This document shows positions 48,876 through 59,907 of a stretch of 64,000 nt of DNA, one piece after another. The DNA comes from Albifimbria verrucaria (taxonomy: Eukaryota > Ascomycota > Sordariomycetes > Hypocreales > Stachybotryaceae): contig JAHREC010000045.1 of the NCBI GenBank assembly GCA_020081605.1, positions 1,860,001-1,924,000 on the forward strand, given 5' to 3'. Within the stretch, counting starts at the first letter, position 1. Every line of letters starts with the position of its first letter. The notes under the pieces are model-generated. The model ran no database searches and had not been told where the DNA came from. It was given only the letters and a program-made list of their open reading frames with translations. The position numbers and the translations under genes are program-made.

Positions 48876-50525
48876 GATTGAGGCGATAGATTCAGTCGAG
48901 ACTCGGCATTGCCATCGAGGTGATGGAGGACGAAAAGAGTGCTCTTATCGGTCTAGAAAATACAAATTTGACAAAAGAAACGTGTACGCCACGCGAAAGG
49001 GAAACTACTGCACCTCCAGCATTGAAAACTAGAGACGGGTGAGCTGCCTTGATCAGGAAGAAGCAATGTCTATCTTCACTCCACAACGTGTGAGGTGTCA
49101 TAACGGGGATTAAGGAGTCCTGTATGATGCAACAATAAACGGAAGGAAACTTTTCTTGCTATCCACGGACCCTCTCGGCACGGCTTTCTATCGTGTCCAT
49201 GATTCAAGACCCTGCTATTTTGACAATACAACCAATGTAAAAACTCGTTTAGCATGTGAAGTCCACCAAAACGATTGGCTTGGTCGTGCCTACCAGGTCT
49301 ACCATGTCTTAGTCACTCATCTACCGAGAATCCAGACCTGCTAATGTAACCCTACCTGTGTTTCTCATTCGTGCTCACTTACCTCGCAAAGCCGGCGTCC
49401 CCACCGATCAGGTTTGTAGCCCTGTCACCGCGAACGTCAGATCAGGTCTGTTAACTGATGATAGGGTTTTACCGTAGTTGGAATCCGTGTCTTACAATTG
49501 CTGGCATGGGAGAAGTCCCGTTATGGAGAGGACTCGCAGAGAGGCCCAGTTCTCTGGCCCCAACCTACCCCATTGCTTTTCCCACAACGGTACACGTTGG
49601 TTGGAGGTGGGGATGTCCGACGGGCCAACGGTTGGATCTTACCTTTAGTGCCTGCGGGAAGCAGTCAACTAGGTAGGAACATTGTCTCTTGTGGCTGGGA
49701 TTGGCGCAATTAGCGTCAGGGGACCCATGACTGCGATTCCGTGTCATGTCGACCGTCAAATCATAAACACTGACAAGTGGGAAGCCGTCAAGGGTAGTGA
49801 AGCAGCACTGCTGCATGACATACCTTTGCTTTTGGGATAGCAAAATCTTTCCTGCATGAGGCCTCTAGACTAACTACAGCCCCTTGGAAAATCATCGCCA
49901 AGTAGGGGCTTGCAATGCACCCTGGCCTACGAATTCAGTGGATACCGACATGCTGGTCAATAGTTTATTGTCACATTTTCACGGACACAACCTGATCACA
50001 GCATCCGACTTGCTGCTCGGCCTTTCTGTCTGCATCTGCGACCACAGGGGTCTACCAACCAACCCAAAATTCGACATGTTGCCTGCATGTCGTACGAGGC
50101 AACGCTGGTCTCTAATTGGAGTATTCCGAGACTCGTCAAAGACTGGCCCACGCAACTGTTGATCAAGGACCCCTTGATCCCCTTCTTTAGTGCTCACGGC
50201 TGATGTGCTACCATTTTCCTTGGCAAGCTTGATATGTGCGCGCACCGGTAGGGGCGGTTGTCACAGCTTGAAAACCCATAGCCCGGGTCTCCTTCTCTTT
50301 CATTGTGCTTGACTTCCCAGCTTCAATAGCAGTCTTGGCATCGTCACGAATGACCACGTTGCTGCATCTGCGTTTGCGCCCGTGGTGAACGATTGTCCGT
50401 TTCGCATTATTCTTGACCAACGCCGCACTGTCTTATCATAATCCGACGAGTGACAAGCACGGTCACATTCTCACTTGTACACCTAGCGCCCCTGTCGTTT
50501 CAAAATCCAGAACCCAATCAGCAGA
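48876..50525. other. Intergenic region
   Basis: About 1.65 kb between divergent genes (membrane protein on -, monooxygenase on +). ORFs up to 92 codons are present on both strands, none with recognisable features. Confidence 0.45.
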
Positions 50526-52573
50526 ATGGAGAGTGTAGACTGTGTTGTTATTGGCACCGGTAAGTCCAATTACGAATGCCAGCTTGAAGCACTGTCGCGG
50601 TGACCCTTGCTGGCGTGATGGATCCGATCCACTATGTACGATTGATCATCTCTGTGCCTTGCATTGCTAACAAATTTCATCACCAACACAGGCTGGTACG
50701 GTCTTGGGGCTGCTAAACAGTTCCGATGCCTCAACCCAGACAGCTCCCTCGTGGTCTTTGAGCAAGAGGCCAGCATCAGTGGCACTTGGGGGATAAACGC
50801 ATCTATCCAGGACTCAAGAGCAACAACCTTTTGGGCACTTACGAGTATCCTGATTTTCCCATGAATCCCAAGACCTTTGGCGTTGTGAAGAACAAGTACA
50901 TCCCTGGCAGTGTCCTCAACACGTATCTCAAGGCATACGCCGCCAAGTTTGGCATAACCGAGCTTATCCGTTTTAACACCAAGGTCACGGTTGCTGAGCA
51001 TATGGACACCGCTGAAGGTGGATGGAAGCTTACAGTGTTTGACTCCAAGACCAAGGCTGAGGCTACCTTGTTCACCCGCCGCCTCATCATTGCAACTGGT
51101 CAAACATCGGATGCCTTCCTTCCCCATTATGATGGCCAAGAGACTTTCGGGGCAAAATCTTCCATAACAAGGATTTTCTCAAGAATGCAGACACAATCGA
51201 AAAGGGCAAGACTGTTACCATCCTTGGTGGATCGAAGTCCTCCTGGGATGCCGTTTATGCTTACGCGACTGCCGGTGTCGAAGTCAACTGGGTGATTCGC
51301 TGTGAGTTCTTTTCAGTCTCTCTCTTGTTTATTGTCGAGTCTGACACATGGAATGATCAGCATCGGGCCATGGCCCTTGTTGGATGTCGCCATCGTATGT
51401 CACACCACTCAAAAGATGGATTGAAGAACTTGCCAGTAAGTACCTAGCAGCCACCACGCGTTTATACACAGCTGCTAACCGCGCTGATCTAGACACTCGC
51501 TTGCTTTCCTGGTTTAGTCCTTGTATTTGGGCCGAGGCCAGCGGCTACACCGGCATCCGGGACTTTCTTCATGGTACAGCCGTCGGTCGAGCAGTCGTCA
51601 ACGGCTTCTGGAATGTCCTCGGCGGCGATGTCATAAGCGTTAACAAATACGATGCACACCCCGACACCGCCAAATTGAAGCCTTGGACCCATGCCATGTT
51701 CACTGGTCCTAGCTTCAGTATCCTCAACTACGATACAAACTTCTTCGACATTGTCAAAAGCGATATGGTTCATGTGTACATTGGCGAAATCGACCATCTC
51801 AGTCCAGGCAAGGTACATCTTGCTGACGGCACTGAGCTCGAGTCTCACGCCCTGTTCTCAAACACCGGGTGGAAGCATGTGCCGCCCATGAAATTTCTTC
51901 CTGAAGGTATTGAGAGAGAGCTAGGTATACCCCATGTACCTCCCAAGTTTTCTAGTGAGGACGACCTCGGCAGCTACCAGCCATTACTCGAGAAAGCAGA
52001 CGCAGAAATCTTCGATCGCTATCCACGTCTGAAGGACCAGCCCGTATGGAACAAAAGTTACAAGCCAATCAACGAGCAGAAGGGGATTAGTAGCGACGAT
52101 GAAGTCGTCCCTGGCAAACCTCTCACTCCTTACATGCTGTACCATTTCATCCTCCCTGCCTCCGAGCGCTTTCTCAGGGCTAGGGACACAGCCTTCAGCG
52201 GTGTTCTGAGCAACTTCAGTAACCCCATCAACGCTCACCTCCAGGGTCTTTGGATCAGCGCATACTTCAATGGGCAGATCCTTCACGATCCCGCGGTTGC
52301 TGTTGGTGACGCCGAGGCCATAGCGAAAGTGCAGTATGAGACTGTGTTGCACAATCGGTTTGGAAAATGGAGATACCCAACTGACTGGCGGGCGCCGTCA
52401 TTCATCTTCGATGCCGTTCCTTACATAGACTTACTTTTGCAAGACCTCGGCCTAAAAACGCATCGTAAAGGGGGTTCTTGGCTGAGATTTTTAGTCCATA
52501 TGGCCCTCCAGACTACAAGACTGTGAATGAGGAATGGTTGCAGGTCTCGAGGAAAGGGTCCGCCTCGGAGTAA
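50526..52573 (+). CDS. FAD-dependent monooxygenase (FMO/Baeyer-Villiger-like)
   Basis: Four exons (50526-50559, 50692-51301, 51361-51435, 51493-52573), about 600 residues. The N-terminal FAD motif CVVIGTGWYGLGAA spans the first intron. After this come YPGLKSNNLLGTYEYPDF, an FMO/BVMO-type fingerprint around FHNKDF (F.G...H...F), and a second dinucleotide-binding motif VTILGGSKSSWDAVYAYA for NADPH. It would insert oxygen into a small molecule. Whether hydroxylation or Baeyer-Villiger chemistry cannot be decided by eye. Breaks at 50788-50792 (G5), 51149-51152 (G4) and 52480-52481 (GG) fit three lost bases. The true C-terminus then lies at 52573, beyond the in-frame stop at 52526. No cluster partner lies next to it. 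Confidence 0.85.
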
Positions 52574-52895
52574 GAGAGAGAGGATGGAGTTGAAGTGTAC
52601 TCCAGAATATGTATGAGCAGTGATATTCGGCATCACAAACTTCATCATGTCCCATTTAGCTCGGCTGTAGCTTACCGAATTGTATCACTGCCATTATGTG
52701 TCTATCCGCTATTGTCAGGGAATGAGTTCACCAGTCCAGGAATACATGAACCCATGTAATTAACTATCGACTCTGACCAGTCTCCAATATTTCCAACTAA
52801 GCCATACACCTGCATGTAATCAACAAGCTAGGCTTGATAATTTCGCTCCCAGAGTATTCATTAGATTTTGCGTGTCAGCGCTTGAGAAAACATCC
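52574..52895. other. Short convergent intergenic region
   Basis: About 320 bases between the 3' ends of the monooxygenase and J-domain genes. Nothing recognised. Confidence 0.5.
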
Positions 52896-54208
52896 TCATC
52901 GATCTTTTCTCGCCCGGCCCTTGAATGTAGCTTGTTGTAAAGCCTTCCTGCATGCCGCACATGCTTTCATCTGACATCCTGGACAGGAGAGTACATACTT
53001 CCTCACCATCGTGTGACAGTTCTCACATTCATGGCTTCCATCAATCTTTCCCCACCAACCCCTATGTTTGCACGAAACATTTTCTTTGTCAAAGGTGCGT
53101 TCTCTCTTCCACGCATTGTATCGTTCATTGGCCATGCGTATCGCTTCTTCAGCCCTCATCGCCTCTGCTTTCTCTGCCTCTTCTCTTGCTGCTTCTGCCC
53201 TAGCAGCTTCTGCCCTTGCTGCTTGTGCTTTAGCTGCTGCCGCAGCTTTCGCCGCCTCTTCTCTGACCGCATTTGCCCAGGCTGCTCTCATCTTCGCCCT
53301 TTCAGCCTCTTCCCGCTGTTTCCATTCCTTGTCCTGTTGCTCACGAGTTGTTTCCCGCCATTTCCTATCTCTCTCGGCTTTTGCAGCCTGATCCTCTGCT
53401 GCTTTGGCGGCCGACCACTGCACCGCCACCTTTACCTTCTGGGCATGCAAATTCTTCAGTTTCGCCTGGAAGTCATTGATATCAGACTGTAGCTCTGTGA
53501 GTCGTTGCTGAGATTGAGCCAGTTCTGTCTCTAGGGCAAGCATTGCCAAGTTTCTCGCATCAGATTTGAGCTCTTCGGCTTTTTCATCTTGTAGGCTTCC
53601 AAAGAAGAAGTTTAGCCAGGAGTCCTGCCGAGCCCTCCTCATTTTCCAGTAAAATCTCTCCTCTGCGCTTATTTCATGTAGCTTTCTCATAATCTCTTTT
53701 AGACCCAAGTTTTCTAGATCAAGTGTTATTTGGACCGTGTTCTTTTCTGCGTGAGTTTTTGTATATCCCTGCTGAGCTGAACAAACAATTGTCCCAACGC
53801 ATGTGCCTCTCCTGTGTTTGGGTTGTTTTCTGAGCTACCTGTTTTCGTCCCGGAATTATTTGTTCCATTCGTTTTCGTTCGTGTGCCACAGTGCTGGAAA
53901 GGAGAATGCGAGGAAGAACTTGGTGGACTGGGTCGGTACGTAGCATCGTAATCACGTCGTCTCGTAGGATCCGATAATATCGCATACGCTTCTCCGAGCT
54001 AGATTCACCATCAGCGCTGTTGTGTCGGTAGTGGCTTACGAGAACATCTTGCCTTCTTGAAGTTCTCCGTGGCATTTGGGTTATCGCGATCCTTGTCAGG
54101 ATGGGTGAGTCTTGCCAGGCGACGGTAGGAAGATTTGATATCGTCGAGGCCCGCCTCCTTGGATAGCCCAAGGATTTGATAGCAATCAATTGTAGTACTG
54201 GGTCTCAT
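52896..54208 (-). CDS. J-domain protein with Ala-rich coiled coil and C-terminal zinc ribbon
   Basis: The N-terminal J domain starts DCYQILGLSKEAGLDDIKSS and has the HPD tripeptide (LTHPDKDRDNP). After an intron near 54000-54040 the fourth helix follows (AYAILSDPTRRRDYDA). A Ser/Asn-rich linker comes next, then a segment with WLNFFFGSLQ and a long coiled coil very rich in Ala, Glu and Arg (about 53190-53500). The C-terminal Cys/His module has ECENCHTMVRKYVLSCPGCQMKACAAC in outline, that is, three CxxC pairs. J domains stimulate Hsp70, so this is probably an Hsp70 co-chaperone with its own targeting module. A break in the T5 run at 53756-53760 fits one lost base, and the exon 1 join near 54045 is also out of frame. 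Client unknown. Confidence 0.75.
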
Positions 54209-55208
54209 TGTCAGGATTCCTGTCGGCTTGAAAAGCTGCGAGGCTCTAACGAGGTATAGTATGACTTCCGGCTCGTCTCTCGCAGTTTCCTAGATCAGAG
54301 TCGTACACGTGTTTAATAGAGTACGAAGATTCTCCAGGAATATAGGGGTAATGATCAATTATACGAGAGGCAGCTTTGTCTGTTGGTTACCGATGCGGCC
54401 ACCTCTGGGGCCCAGCTGAGTAAAAACACAGCCTTCTTTAACCACCTGATGGCCGTAGGATATGGTCACAGAAGGCAGCAGATGAGCACCCCAAATGTTC
54501 GCTCGAGTACAACCAACACTTGCAGAATTTAAGGCGGAAAATTCATGTACGGTAAAAGCTTGAGAACGGGACACGTCAACAGGTGGGTGGGTGGTAGGCC
54601 TCCCGAGACAACCCACGGCTCGGCACATCAAATTGGTGCATTCTAAATCAGAGAGAAAACATTTTGGCATCTTCGGGAGAAAACAGCAGTGCTTTGGACG
54701 GATTTTCCAGGGTGCTAGCTTAGTATTGATTAGATACAGTTATTGAATACCTAATAACACTGCTGTGACCACCTCCAGTTGTGAACCACGACCTTATGCT
54801 TTCATTCAATCCGACAAGCCCCAAGTAGACGCTCGTCTAAATACATGTAGAGAGCTTACCCAAAAGACAGCTGTGTGCTTGTTGTATACTTTAGCCTCCA
54901 CCAAACAGGATGTGGCCAGCACCAACTTCACAAGGAATGGTTTTCATCGCATAACCTATGGCATCACTTGTTATTTCATCATGAACTCTGGTAAGTATGT
55001 GGGTGCGCTCAAATATGTATGAGATATCAAAATCTTTCTCATTTTGTTAGATGGCACGCTAAAACGTGAAGTAATTGGATTTCTCGAAATCGTGTGTGTC
55101 GTCTGAAGTGGTCTTCGACATCGACCACGTTGTAACCGCTCGACCTTGGCAAGATGGAGTAGTGAGGTATAGAACTCAAAGAATATGAGTGGTCTTCTCG
55201 AGAAATCT
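54209..55208. other. Intergenic region
   Basis: About 1 kb. A + strand ORF of 85 codons (54765-55022) and a - strand ORF of 103 codons (54670-54359) have no recognisable features. No gene assigned. Confidence 0.45.
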
Positions 55209-56259
55209 TCACACTGTCAAATCCTCAAGAGGCGCCGAAAGACTGATTTCGTTGGGGTTCATTTCACCATCGAGAATCGCTTCGTCGGCCTCGGAGTCAA
55301 TATCCCATCGCCAACCGTGCGGTGATATCCATAGCCAGCGTCTTTGTAAAGCATCGTAGAACTTCTTCTGGTGGGAAGGCGGCGGGTATGACATGAAGCC
55401 CACAATTCTTGGGTTTGTAAGACGCGGAACGAGGAGCTTCAGTTGCGACTTTATCATTTTCTGGAGCTCGGCGGATGGGTCTTCATATTCAGTGGTACAA
55501 TGGCTCGCATATGTGCCAGAGTTAGTTTCAAGTCGTTCCAATTCAAAAAACCAAGATCTATGACCAGTTCTTTCAGGTTGAAATGCGAATCGCCAGCCGG
55601 TATATCCAGGAGCTGTGGGCACACTTTTTCCATGTGGTAACGGAAGCGGTGAAGTCTAGGGAGCAGTGGGTTGAGAACGCTGCAGAAATGGACCTGCGAG
55701 TCGGCTCCTTCTTTGGAGTTGTTCGGTAGATAGTTGATATCCAACTCCAAGGATGTGAGGTGGCTGGTGGAGAGGAAGCTTGCCAGTGTTGGAGTGTGCA
55801 CGAATGGCATCGGAGAAGTGGCAGCACAAATGAGCGTTGGGTGGGCATTGATTCGAAATGAATGCAAAGCGGGAGATTCTCGTAGGATTTTCGTAAGACT
55901 TGACAGTCCCTCCCGGATCTCCTTGAATTCTCGCTCCGTCTCATCCCAGGCGGCGGTGGACAAGCGATCCTCAGTCATCTCAAAGACCTTGAGTCCCCAA
56001 TCCTCGATTGGCGGAACCCAGATATCTACAGACCTAGTGAGATCTCTGAGTTCTGCTATGGCTCGCTCATCTTGGACAACGAGGTTGAACTTTGAGACTG
56101 CGGTCAAGGGAGGTGGAGATTGCGGAAGAGGACTTGCCGAGCGATGGGGTACCACCGCTTGGAGATGGACAAACGGCTAATATCCTGAGTGAAGAAATCG
56201 CAGCCTAGATAGCTCAGGATGTGGATCAACAGCTCGGTGGAAAGATCAAGCAACTCCAT
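55209..56259 (-). CDS. F-box protein
   Basis: About 350 residues. It starts with a short F-box (MELLDLSTELLIHILSYL, then ISRLSISKRWYPIARQVLF), the Skp1-binding module of SCF ubiquitin ligases. A leucine-rich region without sharp repeats follows (HTPTLASFLSTSHLTSLELD, LKELVIDLGFLNW). The C-terminal block has RIVGFMSYPPPS and FYDALQRRWLWISPHGWRWD, seen in a fungal F-box subgroup. Breaks at 56108-56110 (GGG) and near 55480-55500 fit two lost bases. The target substrate is unknown. Confidence 0.75.
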
Positions 56260-56976
56260 TGTGTGGTTGAGGAGTTGAGACTGGCTTCAGGTAAGCAGGC
56301 AGAGCACAAGTTGGCGATGTCGTCACATCCCTCCTCGGACAACGTGCTTGATACTGGTAAGCGACGGCTCTGGTCGAGCGAAATTTGGGCCGAAACAGAG
56401 TAGATAGTTTTCAAGTCTGTGACAGCGATTGTCTAGAGAGTATCTGCACTGCTAAAGCATGGCACGTAAATGTGGTGTAAGATAGTAGCGTGACCTTTGC
56501 GTGGCCTCTGGGGCATTTGTACCTTTCCCGGCATACCTTATGAGGTAGGTATGGTGAGCTGCAGTGACATGGATCCTGACCAAGGAAGCCAGAAAGCTAG
56601 TGACATCAGCTGGCTAGTAATTTTGGCTGGAGCCGAAGTATCAGTCTCGAAGCCGAGTACAAAGGGTTGCATTATCAGTTCCACAGCTGCATCCTTAGTT
56701 GGACTGGCCGTTGCTGAGTTGGCCGCCTCAAGCAGGGTCTAGAACCATGTGTTTGGTCATGGTCGCTGGAATAAATGTGACGAATGAGTTACTATTATGG
56801 CGCTCGAATTGGTTCATGCACTGAAGAGCAGACCAAGGCTTGCTCGTCAAAACAAGGGCTTTTCCGCACCTATTTCTGTTATAGAAAAGATTAAGACTAC
56901 TATACATACACTCGATTGGACACAAAAACCACTTCTATTTGAATAGGCAGCCTGGGCGTTCTATCTTGATCATGAA

Positions 56977-57222
56977 TTAGACACGTTGGTAGGCGGCGTA
57001 GGGTAGGCGGAGACACTGGCCAGGCGGAGGACGCAAGCGGCATGCTTTAGCAGTCGCAGTACAAGTGGGGACAGGACCTGAACAGCATTTCACATAGCAG
57101 ACAGGACATTGTTTCTGTTTCCGTCCTTTATGAATAGTCGCATTTAGTCCTTGAATAATGGTAAAATTATTGTCTATTAATGTCCCTAGTAATTTGTTTT
57201 TATTAGGACTGGCATGTCTGCG
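56977..57222 (-). other. Cys-rich open frame, possible exon of a small secreted protein
   Basis: Stop-to-stop open frame of about 80 codons without an ATG. Its end encodes CPVCYVKCCSGPVPTCTAT, then KACRLRPPPGQCLRLPYAAY and a stop. Eight cysteines fall within about 35 residues. A candidate 5' exon with a signal peptide was not found. Unexpressed sequence cannot be excluded. Confidence 0.25.
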
Positions 57223-57590
57223 TTAGCACAGGATGAATAATTCTGAGTTATCTCGTAGTTACGCTTTCCAATACCAGACATATTGCATTGCATTGCAATA
57301 CACACTGCCTACAAGAAATACCGGTTGACATTGCCATCAAAGCCTCTTTTCAACACCACAAAACATACGGGATCGCCTAGCCTGAACCCAAAGCCACAGC
57401 AATACCGGGTCATGTCCGAACATTGCGTGCAATTTCGCCCCCTGAACATCCGAGTTATTTTCTTCCTCCCCTCCGTCAAAGCAGACAAAAGCAGAACAAC
57501 CCAAACAAATTGCCGCATTGAGCTGGGCAACGTCATCGGGCCGGATGTTGTACCGAGGGACTAAGCGGACAGACAGGCCAAAAGAGCCCA

Positions 57591-57605
57591 AAAAAAAAAA
57601 AAAAA
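57591..57605. repeat. A15 tract
   Basis: Fifteen consecutive A residues in the region upstream of the DUF2434 gene. Simple repeat of uncertain true length. Confidence 0.85.
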
Positions 57606-58149
57606 GACGCTGCGGTTTGTTTGCCTGTACAGAAAGATACCCCAAATTACCTCTTTTGGGGACAGATCAATGCGGGTGGGGCTCGTACTCTGCTAGCAGC
57701 CCTTGCCTGCGTCAGGCCCCAACAGCAGATACGCAGGGACTTGTGCGGCTGCTCCGGCATTTACTTGGTTCCTGTCACCCCAATCTTGACTCGAGCTCTG
57801 CGGTCTCCACTCCAGTCCGTCTATCCGTCCATCAATCTAATCCACTCTCCATCTCCATCCTCCATCCTAATCTTCCTCACGACCCCGATACCTGGTCGTG
57901 TTTTTCCCCGTCCAACACGCAAAAAGGGCCCTCGCAATCCTCCCTTTCTTCCATCCCGCTACGCCTTTCTTCCGGGAGATGTGGTAGGAGACACGGTTCA
58001 GTTTTGGGATAATCACTCATACACGCCTCGCATCTGCTGCTTGGCTTCGTTGCTGTACCGACGGGCGCGCGTTTGCTCCCTAGTTCGTTGCAACCTCTCC
58101 TCTCCCCAATCGATCCGACCGACAGACGACCAATACAGCCTTGCCCGCC

Positions 58150-59907
58150 ATGGCTTCTGTTTGGGATCTCCTCATCCCCAGGGAGCTCCGTCCCTTTCCC
58201 CGGGCGCAAACGAGAACGAGACCCTCTTCGATGGCTACGAGTTCAACCTTACCACCCTCCGCCACTGGAACTACACTTTCTACAGCAACAACACCGTCTC
58301 CAATGGCTCCCGCTGCTACCTGACCTTCCTGCCCTACATTGAGCCCACCGTCCTCTACGAGAACGGCAGCTGGGTCAATGCCACCAAGTGCTGGAGCGCC
58401 ATCAACCCCATTGGAACCCGTGGAAACACTGGCATTGGTATGGCCGTTGCTTTCGGCGTTGGTCTTGTCCTCACCCTTACCGCTCTGGCCAAGCACGGCC
58501 GCCTCCATCTCCCCGTTGATCGACGCTTCTACCCCATCGGCCGTCGCTGGCAGTGGTACTGGGGCTCTTTCGTCTGCGCCGCCGCCCTCATCAGTCTCCT
58601 CGTCAACGTAGATGTCGATCGCTACTACATCCAGGAGCTGCCCATTATTGTCACTGTCTTCTTCTGGTTCCTCATCTGCAACGGTACTTTGGCCCTGGTC
58701 TGGGAAGCCGTCAGACATTGGGGCAGCTGGCAGGAGAGGCAATATGTCGACCCCAACCCTTCGTCTACCAGCAGGATGACCGCCGCTCCAAGGTCGAGTT
58801 TTGGCTGCCGCTGTGGTTCTACTTCTGGAACTGGATGGTACGTGAATATTACCCCTTGTCTATCTCATGAAACCCAGCTCACCTCTTATCACAGAACTTC
58901 TTCCTCGTCGTGCCCCGAAACTGGAACTACCTCAAGGCCCAAAGCGACCCTGATCAGACTCAGAACATTGCCATTCCCGGTGCCATAAACCCCGCTTCAA
59001 GGCTGCCGCTTTCTGCCTCTTCGTCGCATGGCTCACCATCCTCTTCTCGCTCTGGCACTCCATCAAGTGGTACAGGGATCCCCGATCCGGCTTCTTGCGC
59101 AAGCCTTTTGACTACATCCGCAACATTCCCGTGCGCCTGTTGTTGCTCATCATCTTGTCCCTCGGCACCATTGGCTACCAGGCGTTTATCTCCTTCGAGT
59201 GGAAGTATTCTATTATGCGCTACAATGGAACTGTTCCCGTCATCTACGGCTGGGGCTACGGCCCTTCGCTGCTCATCATCTACATCCAGGTCGTCTATGG
59301 CTTCTTCGCTCCCAACGAAGACAGAGAGCTTCTTCGCCAACGTCGTGAGCGCGGCGAGCACCTCGATCGCGAACTTGGCATCGTCCACAAGCCCGCTTGG
59401 TGGGCTCGTGTCCGAGGTGATCATCTCCTGAGCTTGCGTGACAAGATCTTGCGCAACGTCAACGAGGTTGGCACTGAGAGAGGTATCGGTCGCCGAGTGG
59501 AGACCGACGCTGAGAGGGACGCTAGATTGGAGGCCCTCGGCGTTGCCGTTGACGATGATGGCTTTGAGCTGAGCCCTCTTAACCCGAACAACCACAACAA
59601 CCCTCGCGTTGACAGAGCCGGTGCTCGAAACATCCCCACCACGCGGATGCCGATTCGACGTTTGGCCCCTTCATACGCCACCGACAAGTCGAATGCCGAC
59701 GACGACGGCATTCCCCAGCCCGGTGCAACCATCGAATTCCCCAACTACGCCGCCCAGGCCTTTGCCAACCGTGTGCGCTGGTTGCAGGAAGACGGTCCCG
59801 CGCCGCCACCTTACAGAGATGAGGAGAGACGGCGCAGGGAGAGCTCGTCGACCAACGGCTCCACCAGTGCCCAGCCCCAGCAAGTGCGCAGCATGTTAGA
59901 CATCTAA
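58150..59907 (+). CDS. DUF2434 multi-pass membrane protein
   Basis: Two exons (58150-58837 and 58895-59907), about 567 residues. It starts MASVWDLLIPREL, then an N-glycosylation-rich lumenal or extracellular segment (NLTTLRHWNYTFYSNNTVS). About seven hydrophobic helices follow, including GIGMAVAFGVGLVLTLTALA, FVCAAALISLLVNV, LPIIVTVFFWFLI, FWLPLWFYFWNW, IPVRLLLLIILSLGTIGYQA and LLIIYIQVVYGFF. The C-terminal cytoplasmic tail is long, charged and Pro-rich. Motifs such as YPIGRRWQWYW and DDRRSKVEFWLPLWFY match the fungal DUF2434 family, whose function is unknown. Breaks at 58198-58201 (C4), 58760-58761 (TT) and 58990-58993 (C4) fit three lost bases. It is more GC-rich than its neighbours, with codon use suggesting a conserved, well-expressed gene. 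Confidence 0.88.

Larger units (their letters stand above)
56260..58149. other. Intergenic region upstream of the DUF2434 gene
   Basis: About 1.9 kb. It contains a Cys-rich open frame and an A15 tract, both listed separately. From about 57770 to 58140 it holds a strongly pyrimidine-rich leader (repeated CTCCATC/CATCC units) feeding into the DUF2434 start. Confidence 0.55.

Noticed and set aside
52952..53492. Overlapping + strand ORFs rich in Ser, Cys, Leu and Ala
   Set aside because: They are antisense shadows of the Ala/Glu/Arg coiled coil of the J-domain gene, produced by its biased codons.
57621..58149. N-terminal extension of the DUF2434 protein in a continuous upstream open frame
   Set aside because: The continuity arises only because of the frame break at 58198-58201. 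The conserved start MASVWDLLIP lies at 58150, and the upstream sequence is a pyrimidine-rich leader.
58080..59744. Long - strand ORFs of up to 220 codons
   Set aside because: Antisense of the GC-rich DUF2434 gene; no domain features, whereas the + strand has helices, glycosylation sites and an intron.
1..59907. Repeat-induced point mutation or mass pseudogenisation as the cause of broken frames
   Set aside because: RIP makes C-to-T changes and stop codons, not single-base losses at runs. Conserved residues and splice sites are kept across the breaks, and two long genes are completely intact.
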